Below, piece after piece: positions 33,284-43,425 of a stretch of 64,000 nucleotides of DNA. This DNA comes from Nelumbo lutea (Eukaryota > Streptophyta > Magnoliopsida > Proteales > Nelumbonaceae), in the NCBI GenBank assembly GCA_022828595.1, contig JAKGHH010000002.1, positions 63,088,383-63,152,382 of the forward strand, in the 5' to 3' direction. The position numbers and the translations under genes were made by a program. Position 1 is the stretch's first letter, and each line of letters starts with the position of its first letter. Below the pieces are notes generated by a model. It saw nothing but the letters and a program-made list of their open reading frames with translations, made no database searches and was not told the DNA's origin.

Positions 33284-34505
33284 GTCCAAAGTATTCATCA
33301 GATTGGACTGGACCTAGTCCATCTATAATGGACTGGATTGGATTGGACCAGACAGCCCTAGTGTTAATGCATGGGAGTACATATAGGATGAAATATATGT
33401 ACAATTCTGGTTTACTTTTGCTTCATATTTGATTTTGTTTTATTTGTTTAAGAAGTAAAAAATGATGTATTGATGTGGTCCCCACCTTATACAAAAGAGA
33501 ATTGTGATAAGAGGAGATTTATTTGTTTGGTGAGGTATGGAGCAAGATGATATGATCCCCACTTCATATGAGATAAAATTGAGGTAAAAGGAGCGTGCAA
33601 AATAGACAAAAGTACAAATTTTATATAAAGTAGGAATACAAATCGTAATTACAAACAAATTGATGCAAAATTTGTATCCAATTTAGATATGCACTACAAA
33701 CAAACAAAACCTAAGAGGTTTATTGTTTTGAGAATGATCAAATAAGTTTAAACCATTTATTATATAAATTATTAAATGAACAACAAGTAGAGAGTGCTAG
33801 TGGAGGAGAGATTTCTATACTAATAGTGTTAGAAATAATATGTATCTTTATAAAATTAAAATTGTTGAAGTGGAAGAGACATTGAATAAGACAGAAAAAG
33901 AGAAAGATGTAATAACTAAATGATATTCCAATAAAAGTTTGAAAAGGTATGGGAGAGGCAGGCTTATTATTGTTAATTAAGCTATTTAATAAAATAATGA
34001 AAAAAAAGGAAATGCTTGATGAATGGAGAACTAACGATATGAAACTTATATTTAAGAACAAAGGTTATACACAAAGAATAATTATTGGGGATTAAACTCA
34101 TGGTGAACTACATTATAGAACTCTGGGAGAAAATAATTAAGGGTTACAACATAAAATAAATATGTTAAAGAACCAACTTGGATTTATGTAAGGATATTCA
34201 CCATGGAAGTTGTCTTCTTTTAAAATGATTGATAGAAAAGTTAAGAGAGAAGAAGGAAGATCTCATTATGGTTCATTGACCTAGAAAAAGCATACAATAG
34301 AGTCCCTAGGCAGATAATATAGTGGATCTTAGAAAAGAAAGGAGTGTCTAATAGGTATATAAACCTAACTGAGGATATGTATGTATGTGCAATAACCAAT
34401 GTTAGAACACTTGTGGGAGAGGTATCATAATTTGCATTATGATGAATCTTCACTTTGATTTGATCCAACTTGAGCTTTTACATGGGCTAGGCCTACATTT
34501 TCAGG

Positions 34506-34885
34506 TAGAGATGGCAATTTGACCTAAACTTTGGTGACATGGAATGGAACGGGGATGGTAGTTGTCTACCTTGCCACAACCCCAGCCCCCAACATGCCCC
34601 AACAAAAAGTATGCATCTTTAATATATATATATATATATATTAACATAACTTTTAATATCTATTATATTATGTTATGTTATGTTATATTATATTGCATAA
34701 TATAATATAGTTTTAAATAGGTTTAAAAAATAAAAATAATCAATTGTGAGTAGGGCCAGGGTGGGGTAGGGCAAACTTGGGGATCCCCATTCCTTGTGGG
34801 AGCAGGGGCGGAGTGAGTTTTTTGAGTTTGGGGTCAAGGACAGAGCATGCCAATCCAGCCCTACCCCACCCCATTGCCATTCCTA
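34506..34885. mobile_element. hAT-like element in the LINE relic
   Basis: It starts TAGAGATGGCAATTTG and ends CCCATTGCCATTCCTA. The interior has CCCCAACATGCCCC and GGGGCGG words. The flanking octamers match poorly (4/8), so it is old or the ends are off by a few bases. Confidence 0.65.
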
Positions 34886-34908
34886 CTTTTTTGAGTTTTG
34901 CACCTTTA

Positions 34909-35026
34909 GGCTATGTTTGGTTTGAAGGAAAATGTAGGGAAAGTAAGGGAAAGACAGGGAAATCAATACAAAGTTCCCTGTCTTTCCTTTCCTTTCCCTA
35001 CATTTTCCTTCAAACCAAAGATAGCC
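34909..35026. mobile_element. Tourist MITE with near-perfect ends and a TTA duplication
   Basis: It starts GGCTATGTTTGGTTTGAAGG and ends CCTTCAAACCAAAGATAGCC, flanked by TTA at 34906-34908 and 35027-35029. The arms continue through AAAATGTAGGGAAAG on both sides, so the 118-bp element folds almost completely on itself. Confidence 0.95.
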
Positions 35027-35565
35027 TTAGGGTTAGGCTTGAGTTGACCTTTAACTCAACCTAACCCGCTCAAATAGCACCTCTAGTCTTCACCAAGGTT
35101 CAACATCTGGCTCTTATTTATTTGCATTGATCATATATGAATTAATTGGGCATATTTAGAAGGAGGTCACATGGTTTATGTTGTTTGTGATGATATTATT
35201 TCAATTGATGAAACTAATGGAGGATTAAATGCAAAATTAAGTTCTTGGACAAAAACCTTGGAAACAAGAGGCTTTAAAATAAATAGAATTAAAATAGAAT
35301 ATAGGATATATAAGTTTAATAATAATAGGAGTGCAAATGAGGATACTGATTGTAGATCAAGAGATAACAAAATTTGACCTTTTTCTGGTACCTTCGTTCA
35401 ATAAATCATAATAGGAGAGATACTAAGTAGGATGTCACCCATAAAATTAGAGTAGGATGGACAAAATGGAAGGGTGTATCTAGAGTCTCATGTAATAGAC
35501 GAATACCACTTAGATTGAAAGAAAATTTTTATGAAATAATTGCAAGGCTAACTATGTTGCATAGA

Positions 35566-36250
35566 TAGAATTATCAATGGGTCGGGTTTGGGCCGAGTCC
35601 AGGTAGAACGATAACCAATCCGACAAGAAATATTAAAGACCTAGAACTGGACTAGACCCGATGGGATCTATAATTTTAGTCCTAGAACCGAATCGATCGA
35701 TTCTTGGGACAATTGGGTCTGACTTGATGGATCCAATTATAATAAACCTATAGAAAATATTATATATAATATTAATTTATTTAATATATATATATACACA
35801 CACACACTATAAAAAGTACGAATAGGGTCTAAGATTTTTGGGTTTTTTGGACTAAAATACCCATTTTTTGAAAAGGGTCACTATCTATTATAAGGGCAGA
35901 AATGTAATTTGAATACTATTATTCATTGCATTCAATTTTCTCTCATTAAATTCCATTTAAGGTATTAACTCTCGTTCACCCTCATTTAACCATACATTTA
36001 AGGCATTTTTATTTCTTTTAGTTACTAAATTCTACTAATTAAATCCATACATCAATAATTCTAATTACATAAAAAACTTGTACTTTTGAAATTGACTTGG
36101 AAAAGCAGTATTTTTATATAGTGGTAAGAAATTAAACAATTTTGGGTCAAACAGTTCCAAATAGATAATAATCAGGACAATATATCAAGAATGGGACCAA
36201 CCCAATCGATTCAGGTCCATTGGGTCCAACCAGACCCATTGACAACCCTA
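35566..36250. mobile_element. hAT-like element in the LINE relic, 7/8 duplication
   Basis: It starts TAGAATTATCAATGGGTCGG and ends CCCATTGACAACCCTA. Flanks are TGCATAGA (35558-35565) and TGTATAGA (36251-36258). LINE coding sequence resumes directly after it, which supports the ends. Confidence 0.9.
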
Positions 36251-37029
36251 TGTATAGAGCAAAATGTTGAGTATTTATGGAACAATATGTTTAAAAAATG
36301 AGTGTGGTAGAAATGCCTATGATAAGACGGATGGATGGAAAAACTAGAAAGGATAGGGTTAGAAGTAAAATTAATTGAAAGAACTTAGGAATGGCTCCAA
36401 TAAATAATAGAATGAAAGAAGGTATACTAAGATGATTTGATCACATGCAGATAGAAAACCTCTAACAGTACTTGTAAGAAGAAGCAATCTGTTGCAAGTT
36501 GCAAGTTAAAAGGGGGCTAAAAGGGCTAAGAATAGACTAACAAGGGCTTAGATTGTATTATTTGAAATGACTTAAGTATCCATAATTTAACAATGGATAT
36601 GACATTCGATAGAAGGAAATAGCAAAACAGAATTTATGTAGCTGACTCGAGTTGCGAGTATGGATGATGATGATGGTATATGCACCAAAGGGGAGCATTT
36701 TTGGCTTAGTCAAATCTGCTACACTTGGGGTGTGTGTGTTTTAATTTTTTATTTATAAATAACCTTTAAACACTGGTAAATTCATCTTATAGATAGGACA
36801 AAAAGAGGGGTTATGATTTAAAATCCTCTTCTTATATTCTAGAAAATGGAAGCTTTGTAAATATGGTTTACCATTAGTAAAATAAATGGACATAATTGGT
36901 TCTTTCTAAAAGAGTAATTTCATCATTTAATGCCCTAAAAATTTAGGGAAATAAAATTCCAAGAAAAAAAATAAAATCTACTTGTGACTACTCCTCCTCC
37001 TAAATAAAATCCCAAAAAAAAAGAATCTA

Positions 37030-37140
37030 ATGGCCAGGGATTGTAATATCACACAAGATTGCCCCTTCTGTGGGGAACAAGAAGATAGAGATCATCTCCT
37101 TGCAAATTTCCAGTTAGCCCAATGATAGACAAGCCTTGTA
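37030..37140 (+). pseudogene. LINE zinc-binding (zf-RVT) fragment
   Basis: DCPFCGEQEDRDHLLANF is readable from about 37057, the C-x2-C...H pattern at the C-terminal side of many plant LINE polyproteins. Nothing else of the element is recognisable around it. Confidence 0.65.
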
Positions 37141-37967
37141 GGAGATTAGAACTGGAATTAAATGTATGGTGGAAAAAATGATGGACCAAAAACTAGAGAC
37201 CGAAAATAATTTAAAAATAAACCCTCCCTAGACATTAATTTAAAAATATATTTTGATGTATGGGTGTTTGAAGAATAATGTGCTTTTGGACGTATTATGA
37301 GCAAGGAGAAAGAGCGAATCTTGCTAGTATCAATGGGGTAAATTAGAGTGACATCTACTAACTATAGCGAAGATGGTGGGCCGCCTTTGAAGACCATAAA
37401 ATTGAAGCCCATCTAAAATACTGATGTCCTTGTCATCATTGGTAACAATCAAGGTTCTTGGAAATGCATCTATATTCTCAAACATTGCATAAATCTTGAG
37501 GAGATGCCCTTTCACTACACACTTGTAGGGGAGTTCAGCTTCCATAGCAGCCTCTACAGCCTTGTATTGGAAATATCTTCCTACTGATGTGCTTTATTTC
37601 ATGATAAGATATTTTGATGCAAGATTGTAATAACTTGTTGGGACAGTATGAGCACGGGCTTACACTTATCGAAGCTGATCTCCTCATAGAAAAGGAAATA
37701 GTGCTATGGATTGATTAACTAGGAAAGGTTCACCGAAGGAGTCCAAATCACCTACCACTTTTATGCTGGGTCCCAGTCTCATGGTAAGATGTGCGGTGCC
37801 GGGTCTTGTTGGAAGGGTGTTAGAACATGTTTTGTTGGTAGGTGATCTCAAATCTCACCGAATTGCCACCTTGAGGGGACTTTGTATGGGATTTATCCTT
37901 TATTTCTTTTTTAGATGTTGTGACCTTTCCTTCGTCTTGTATAACTCCCGTTGTTATCTATAATTCT
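37141..37967. other. Unrecognised sequence with a 71-codon - strand frame
   Basis: The frame at 37330-37545 (-) contains KCVVKGHLLKIYAMFENIDAF and NDDKDISILDGLQFYG. It is not low complexity, but I cannot assign a family. The region may be a further transposon fragment. Confidence 0.35.
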
Positions 37968-37975
37968 ATACTATA

Positions 37976-38292
37976 TAGGGGTGGATTCGACCTGGGCCGA
38001 ATAGCTAGTTATTTGAGCTCGGCTCGCCAAGGTAGTACAAGGCTCGAGCTCAAGCTCGAGTTCGATTCGAGTTAGAACCTTGAGCTCAAATTCAGCTTGA
38101 GTCAAAAGCTCATAAGCTCGAGCTCAGCTTGGCTCAAGCTCGACCTGAGAAAAATGTTTTATAAAAATAAAGAAATTATATATAAAAATAAATTTTATTT
38201 GATATTTAAAAAATTAAGAATTATAATAATTAGTTATTATTATATATAAAAAATATTATATATAATACTTTTATTATATATTATTTTCTATA

Positions 38293-38373
<81 letters not shown>

Positions 38374-38407
38374 GTAGCTATTTGAACTCGGCTCATGGCC
38401 ATCCCTA
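37976..38407. mobile_element. hAT-like element with a perfect 8-bp duplication, GAGCTCGAGCTC-word type, with (TTA)n
   Basis: It starts TAGGGGTGGATTCGACC and ends CTCATGGCCATCCCTA. ATACTATA flanks both sides (37968-37975 and 38408-38415). The interior repeats GAGCTCGAGCTC and CTCGGCTC. A (TTA)n run of about 26 units lies at 38295-38373. Confidence 0.93.
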
Positions 38408-38415
38408 ATACTATA

Positions 38416-39992
38416 TATAAAAGTGCTTATAGTATTAACTCCCATTTTATCTTATTAAATCTTATATTTATGTTATTTTTCACTAATAAATGTTACTAAA
38501 CTGATCTATGTCAATATTTTTAACAATATAAACTCATAAATTTTAGAACTCACTCAAAAGCAAAACTATTATTTATCCAAGTGATGGCTAAGCAATTCAA
38601 CCATCTAAATAAAATTGATGAATATATGAAGTCATAGTTAGATAGTAAACTTTTTAAAATAAAAGTAAGTATAAAAAATTATAAAAATGTAGAAAAGTTA
38701 GACATACTTATGCTATTTTTATTAATCAAATTAAAAAGAAAATAAGTGTAATAAACAATAATTATTTTTATTGATAATGTAAATGAAATACATACTTTAA
38801 AACTAACCAAAAATGAAATTGTTTTACTATTTGGAAAAAGGTCAATAATTCAACTTTTGGGTTAAATGTTTTAACATTTAATGCCATAAAAATAATAAAA
38901 TATAATAAAATATAAAAATAAAAAATAAAAAAATACATAAACTTTGCAAAAAAAGAAACATTCAGACACATGTATAATATCATATAATTGTCATATTAAA
39001 CAAAAAGTAAATAGGGCATATTAGAATTATTTTTACACACAGAAATACAAAAAAAAAGTTATGGAAAAATTGAACACGTTTATAATTTTATATTTACATT
39101 ACTATTAAAAATATGAATAAGACTATGGAAATTTCTTTTGACTAAAATACTCATTTTTTGATTTAGTACATATTTAATTGTGAGGTTTAAATTGTAAATT
39201 GAACACTTTTTACCTCATTCAAATCCCTCTATTTAATTATTTGTTGATAAATAAACAAAAAAGAACACCAAAAAGATAAAACATTACAAAAAGTAGAATG
39301 TAGTCAAGTAGGTAGGTCTGCCAATAATACTTGAAACTTTACAACTCAATCCAATTATCACATATTTGGATAAGGTGTTTATATAATTAAATTTGGACTT
39401 TGCATTCCACATGAGATTAATAATAATAATAATATATTAAAGTTTTTTAGATATATTATTATTTCCATTATCATCATCTAAAGTTGTCATGTATAAAGCA
39501 TGTGCATACTTACTAGCAAATTTAAAAAAGAAATAAAAACTTTTAAGAAATTTGTCCAAATCCGATCTATCCAACCTGAGCCCAATCCTCAATTGGGCTT
39601 GAGATAAAGTCAGATTTGGTGATATGTAGCCTTGTAAAACTGAATGCACACCAACACCCCATAGAACGTGGTGTACCCTATATCACATCCTAACCGTGTA
39701 TAGAAACATCCTCATGAATAATAATATACAAATATAGGAAAATCAAAATTTTCGATTTGGTTTTCGGTTAAAATCAAATTTTAATAATATATATTCTGTT
39801 CTATATATTATAACATATAATATATATTTTATATTATAAATGTATAATATATTATATATTATATATAATAATAAAATGTTCAATTAATTCAATTAATGGA
39901 ATTTTTAATTCTAAAAATTAAAATAAAAAATCAAATTAACAAAATCAATTTAAGCAAAAACAAAAAAATATAAAATTTCATTAAAAAAATCT
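38416..39992. other. AT-rich region, no gene seen
   Basis: Short frames only. AATAATAATAAT and TATA-rich tracts at 39420-39435 and 39780-39870. The broken edge of the gypsy-type 3' LTR lies at about 39993. Confidence 0.5.
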
Positions 39993-40970
39993 TAGATGGC
40001 CTGCAACTCAGAGGATGGTGGAGCTCCCTGGTGCAGTGCAACCTGATTGCCCTCTACATGAGGTGATTTCCTCTCCTTTGTAGGCGGCGGGAGCTGAGGG
40101 ACCTACGAGAACTGAATCAGAGGACCTGGGGGTATTTTCCCTGCGGGGACTCTCCGATGCCTAAGTTAGCATTCTGATTACAAAGAGCTTGGAGAGAAAT
40201 GAGAGAGCTAGAGAGCTAGAGAGCAGGGGTAACCATCCTTTCCCCCCCCCCCCCCTCTTGGCTTTGAGGGTCGGAGTCCTTATATAGTGGTGTCCTCGCG
40301 GGTTAGGTGAGTGAAAAGCCTTCAAACAGTAAGACTCGTCATATCCCGTCAGAATTGGGGTACGGTGGTGAACTCCTCGAGGTTGTCAGGCTGGCGCTTG
40401 TGTCAGGCGGCCAGGTCGGCGCTTGTGTCAGGCGGCAGGTCGGTGTCTGGGCTAGGTTGCCAGGCAGGAGATCTTTCTGCGATACGCCAAACTACTCTTC
40501 TGTACCGAGCTACCCTACAAGTGGCGAGCTGCCCGGGGGAGCTATGCCAAGCTCCTTGGGCTATGCCGAGCTGCTTGTGGCGAGCTTTGCCAAGCTACCT
40601 GGCTCCTTGGTGGCAAGCTCCTTGGAGAGCTGCCTAGCTCCTTGGCGAGCTCTTTGGTGAGCTACCGAGCTCCTTGGCGAGCTCCTTGGTGAGCTACCGA
40701 GCTCGCGGGGCTCGCGGGGTAAGCCGTTGTGGTTCATCGGTGGGCGTCTTAAGGGCGGCTAGGTCGGTCAGGTCGGATATGTACTAGGCTGATCTGGCCA
40801 GGTCGCGCAGGCCGCGCCAAGTCGTGCGTAGGCCGCACGCAAGCCACACCAGGTTGGCCAGACCGGTGCCCGGGTGTCCAACTTGGTAAGTTGTTGCTTG
40901 GGTGTTTGCCTAGTTATCACGAGGTGCCACGTGTCGCAATTTCACTGGAGGGCCAAATCAGCCCTCATCA
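39993..40970 (-). repeat. 3' LTR, truncated
   Basis: It matches the 5' LTR from TGATGAGGGC to about GAGTTGCAGGC (- strand), then homology stops. About 580 bp of the end are missing, including the minisatellite. A - strand TATA box TATATAAGG lies near 40280-40287. A run of about 14 C at 40242-40255 is unique to this copy. Confidence 0.8.
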
Positions 40971-41136
40971 TTTGCCCCCCACTCCCGAGCTGAGAGTAAC
41001 TCAGCGAAGGGAGTAGATTTCTTTCGACCTGTAAGTCGACGAGCTAATAAGTGTTGATCCAATTCCTTAGGCTTTGGGAGCTGCCTATATGTGGCGAGCT
41101 GCGAGTAAGGCGAGGAGGTCTCCGCCAGTTCAGTAG

Positions 41137-41399
41137 TGTAGCCCTTAGGCTCTGGGGCAACTTATAGTTCACTTTTGTTGAATTTGCTCCTACTGAGGAA
41201 GTGACTGGATATTTAGCAATAGTGTGGCCCGTAGGCTTTGGGAGTAACTCATAGTCTACTCTTCTTTGATTTTTGCTCGTGCCGGAGAGGCGACCGGGTC
41301 TTAAGCAGTAATGTGGCCCGTAGGCTTTGGGAGTGACTCATAGTCTACTCTTTTTTTACTTTGCCCGTGCCGGAGAGGCGACCGGGTCTTAAGCAGTAA
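41137..41399 (-). repeat. 86- to 89-bp tandem repeat in the internal region
   Basis: Copies start at TGTRGCCC positions 41137, 41223 and 41312, with a fourth partial from 41400. The last two are nearly identical through GGAGAGGCGACCGGGTCTTA. Confidence 0.9.
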
Positions 41400-41947
41400 T
41401 GTGGCCCGTAGGCTTTGCCTGTGAGGTGCCGAGCTATGATTGTGTTGCATCAGCTTCGTAATGCCGGTCACCCACTCCTACATAAAGCTACTAGGAGCTT
41501 GACCTTCGGGGACATCACTACTAACTTTAGGTCGCCAACTCACACGGGAGCCTTGGAAGGCTCGACCGATAAGGGCGCCTATGTAGTCTGTTGGCTGGCA
41601 ACTCCCGCGGAAGCCACGAAGAGCTCATCTTTGTAGGGGGGACCTTGCGGAGAAGACTGATGAGGCATTATCTGAATTGAAAGTAAGGTTGGTAGAGCTA
41701 CTTAGTTTGTTAGCTCCCTGCATAGTCTTTGAGTTCATAAAAGATGTAAACTATAAGGCGATAGCTTCAATTTCTAAAAAGTGAAAACTTAGCTTTGGTA
41801 AGATGAGTACTTAGCTTTTGTAGGATGAGAACTTAGCTTTTTGTAGCGTATTCCCATATACGACGCCAATTGATGTAACCGTTTCTGGTAACTTACCAAT
41901 TTTTTGTGATGTATAATTTTTTTTTGGCTAAGTACCTCGTTATTTGA

Positions 41948-42258
41948 CCTGGTGGTGACGTGCCTTGGTGATGAGCTACTTGGTGGCGAACTCCCTGGTG
42001 GAGAACTGCCTGGTGGCGAGCTCCCTGGTGGTGAACTACTTGATGGCGAGCTCCTTGGTGGCGAACTGCCTGGTGGCGAGCTCCCTGGTGGAGAGCTATT
42101 TGGTGGTGAACTCCCTGGGGGAGAACTGCCTGATGGCAAACTGCCTGGTGGCAAACTCTCTGGTGGCGAATTGCCTGATGGCGAACTACCTGGTGGCGAA
42201 CTCCCTAGTGGCGAACTGCCTGGTGGTGAACTGCCTGGGGGTGAACTGCCTGGTGGAC
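41948..42258 (-). repeat. 15-bp minisatellite, about 20 units
   Basis: The unit is close to GGTGGCGAACTGCCT. Because 15 is divisible by three, all frames stay open: the - strand reads repeated SPPGS and the + strand repeated GGELP. The array is bracketed by CTCGTTATTTGACCTG at about 41936 and CTCGTCATTTGACCTG at about 42260. Confidence 0.92.
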
Positions 42259-42694
42259 TCGTCATTTGACCTGCTCCTAGGTAGCCTGCAACTCAGAGGA
42301 TGGTGGAGCTCCCTGGTGCAGCGCAACCTGACTGCCCTTTGCATGAGGTGATTTCCTCTCCTTTGTAGGCGGCGGGAGCTGAGGGACCTACAAGAACTGA
42401 ATCAAAGGACCCGGGGGTATTTTCTCGGATGCCTAAGTTAGCATTCTGATTACAGAGAGCTTGGAGAGAAATGAGAGAGCTAGAGAGCAGGGGTTACCAT
42501 CCTTTTTTTTCCCCCTCTTGGCTTTGGGGGTTGGAGTCCTTATATAGTGGTGTCCTCACAGGTTAGGTGGGTGAAAAGCCTTCAAATGGTAAGACTCGTC
42601 ATATCTCGTCAGAACCGGGGTACGGTGGTGAACTCCTCGAGGTTGTCAGCCTAGCGCTTGTGTTAGGTGGCCAGGTCGGCACCTAGGCCAAGTT

Positions 42695-42890
42695 GTCAGG
42701 TCGGCGCCTGTGTCAGTTGGCGGGTCAGTGTCTGGGCCAGGTTGTCAGGTCAGCGCCTGTGTCAGTCGGCGGGTCGGTGTCTGGGCTAGGTTATCAGGTC
42801 GGCGCCTGTGTCAGTTGGTGGGTCGGTGTCTGGGCTAGGTTGTCAGGTCGGCACCTGTGTCAGTCGGTGGGTCGGTGTTTGGGCCAGGTT
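42695..42890 (-). repeat. 49-bp array, four units, in the 5' LTR only
   Basis: Units start GTCAGG at 42695, 42744, 42793 (ATCAGG) and 42842, spaced exactly 49 bp. The 3' LTR has only about one unit at the matching place (near 40390-40460). Confidence 0.93.
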
Positions 42891-43425
42891 GTCAGGCAGG
42901 AGATCTTTCTGCGATACACCAAACTACTCTTCTGTACCGAACTACCCTACAAGTGGCAAGCTGCCCGGGGGAGCTATGCCGAGCTCCTTGGGCTATGCCG
43001 AGCTGCTTGTGGCAAGCTCCTTGGAGAGCTGCGTAGCTCCTTGGCGAGCTCTTTGGTGAGCTACCGAGCTCCTTGGCGAGCTCCTTGGTGAGCTACCGAG
43101 CTCGCGGGGTAAGCCGTTGTGGTTCATCGGTGGGCGTCTTATAGGCAGCTAGATCAGCCAGGTTGGATCATGTGCCAGACTGATCCGGCCAGGTCGCACG
43201 CAGGCCATGCCAGGCCGCGCTAGGTCGTGTGCAGGCCGTGCCAGGTCACGAGCAGGCTGCGCCAGGCCACGTGCAGGCCGCGTACAGGTCGCGCCAGGCC
43301 ATGCCAGGTCGGCCAGACCGGTGCTCGGGTGTCCAACTTGGTAAGTTGTTGCTTGGGTGTTTGCCTAGTTGTCACGAGGTGCCACATGTCACAATTTCAC
43401 TGGAGGGCCAAATATGCCCTCATCA

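Larger units (their letters stand above)
32540..33360. mobile_element. hAT-like element with a perfect 8-bp duplication, GATTGGA-word type
   Basis: It starts TAGGTGTCAAAT and ends CCAGACAGCCCTA, with GTGTTAAT at 32532-32539 and 33361-33368. The interior repeats GATTGGATTGG and its complement. It is itself interrupted by 32843-33283. Confidence 0.92.
32492..33711. mobile_element. Tourist-like MITE, outermost shell of a nest
   Basis: Left end GGGTATAGTTGGTTTGCAAT and right end CACTACAAACAAACAAAACC are inverted; flanks are TTA (32489-32491) and TAA (33712-33714). It is interrupted at 32540-33368 by an hAT-like element. Without that insertion it is about 390 bp. Confidence 0.65.
33730..36680 (+). 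pseudogene. LINE (non-LTR) reverse transcriptase relic split by three small elements
   Basis: Pieces of a plant non-LTR reverse transcriptase appear in order: a KNKG segment near 34045, LEKAYNRVPRQ near 34275-34310, KGVSNRYINLTEDMYV near 34340, CDDIISIDETNGGLNAKL with the catalytic D-D pair at about 35188-35240, LETRGFKINRIKIEY near 35255, IRVGWTKWKGVSR near 35440, and a MDGKTRKDRVR segment near 36340. These fall in several frames with stops. Insertions at 34506-34885, 34909-35026 and 35566-36250 interrupt it; removing the last rejoins the TMLH/CWVFMEQ region. No open copy remains. Confidence 0.85.
39993..43425 (-). mobile_element. Non-autonomous Ty3/gypsy-type LTR element (LARD/TRIM-like)
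   Basis: Two GC-rich LTRs in - orientation flank about 0.9 kb of non-coding sequence. On the - strand both LTRs start TGATGAGGGC (at 40970 and 43425). The polypurine tract GAGTGGGGGGCAAA directly precedes the 3' LTR (40971-40984). A primer-binding-like TGGCGTCGTATATGGGAA (about 41851-41868) follows the 5' LTR after an AT spacer; it resembles TGGCGCCGTCTGTGGGAA seen at this place in many plant gypsy elements. No gag or pol is present, so it would depend on a helper. The 3' LTR is cut short at its lower end. Confidence 0.88.
41871..43425 (-). repeat. 5' LTR, complete, with two internal tandem arrays
   Basis: On the + strand it begins TGATGTAACCG and ends GCCCTCATCA, so the ends are TGATG/CATCA. 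Length is about 1,555 bp. A - strand TATA box lies at 42540-42547. It holds the 15-bp minisatellite near its 3' end and a four-copy 49-bp array in its upstream part. The lower boundary is fixed by the adjacent primer-binding-like sequence. Confidence 0.8.

Noticed and set aside
40307..40660. Open frames of 108-117 codons in the gypsy-type 3' LTR
   Set aside because: GC-rich tandem sequence in an LTR keeps several frames open at once; proteins are repetitive and match no family.
41789..42269. Proline-rich (SPPGS)n protein and its + strand (GGELP)n counterpart
   Set aside because: Both arise from one 15-bp minisatellite inside an LTR; both strands and several frames are open for the same reason.
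42693..43091. 132-codon Cys/Gly-rich frame in the 5' LTR
   Set aside because: It is produced by the 49-bp array and disappears in the LTR with one unit.
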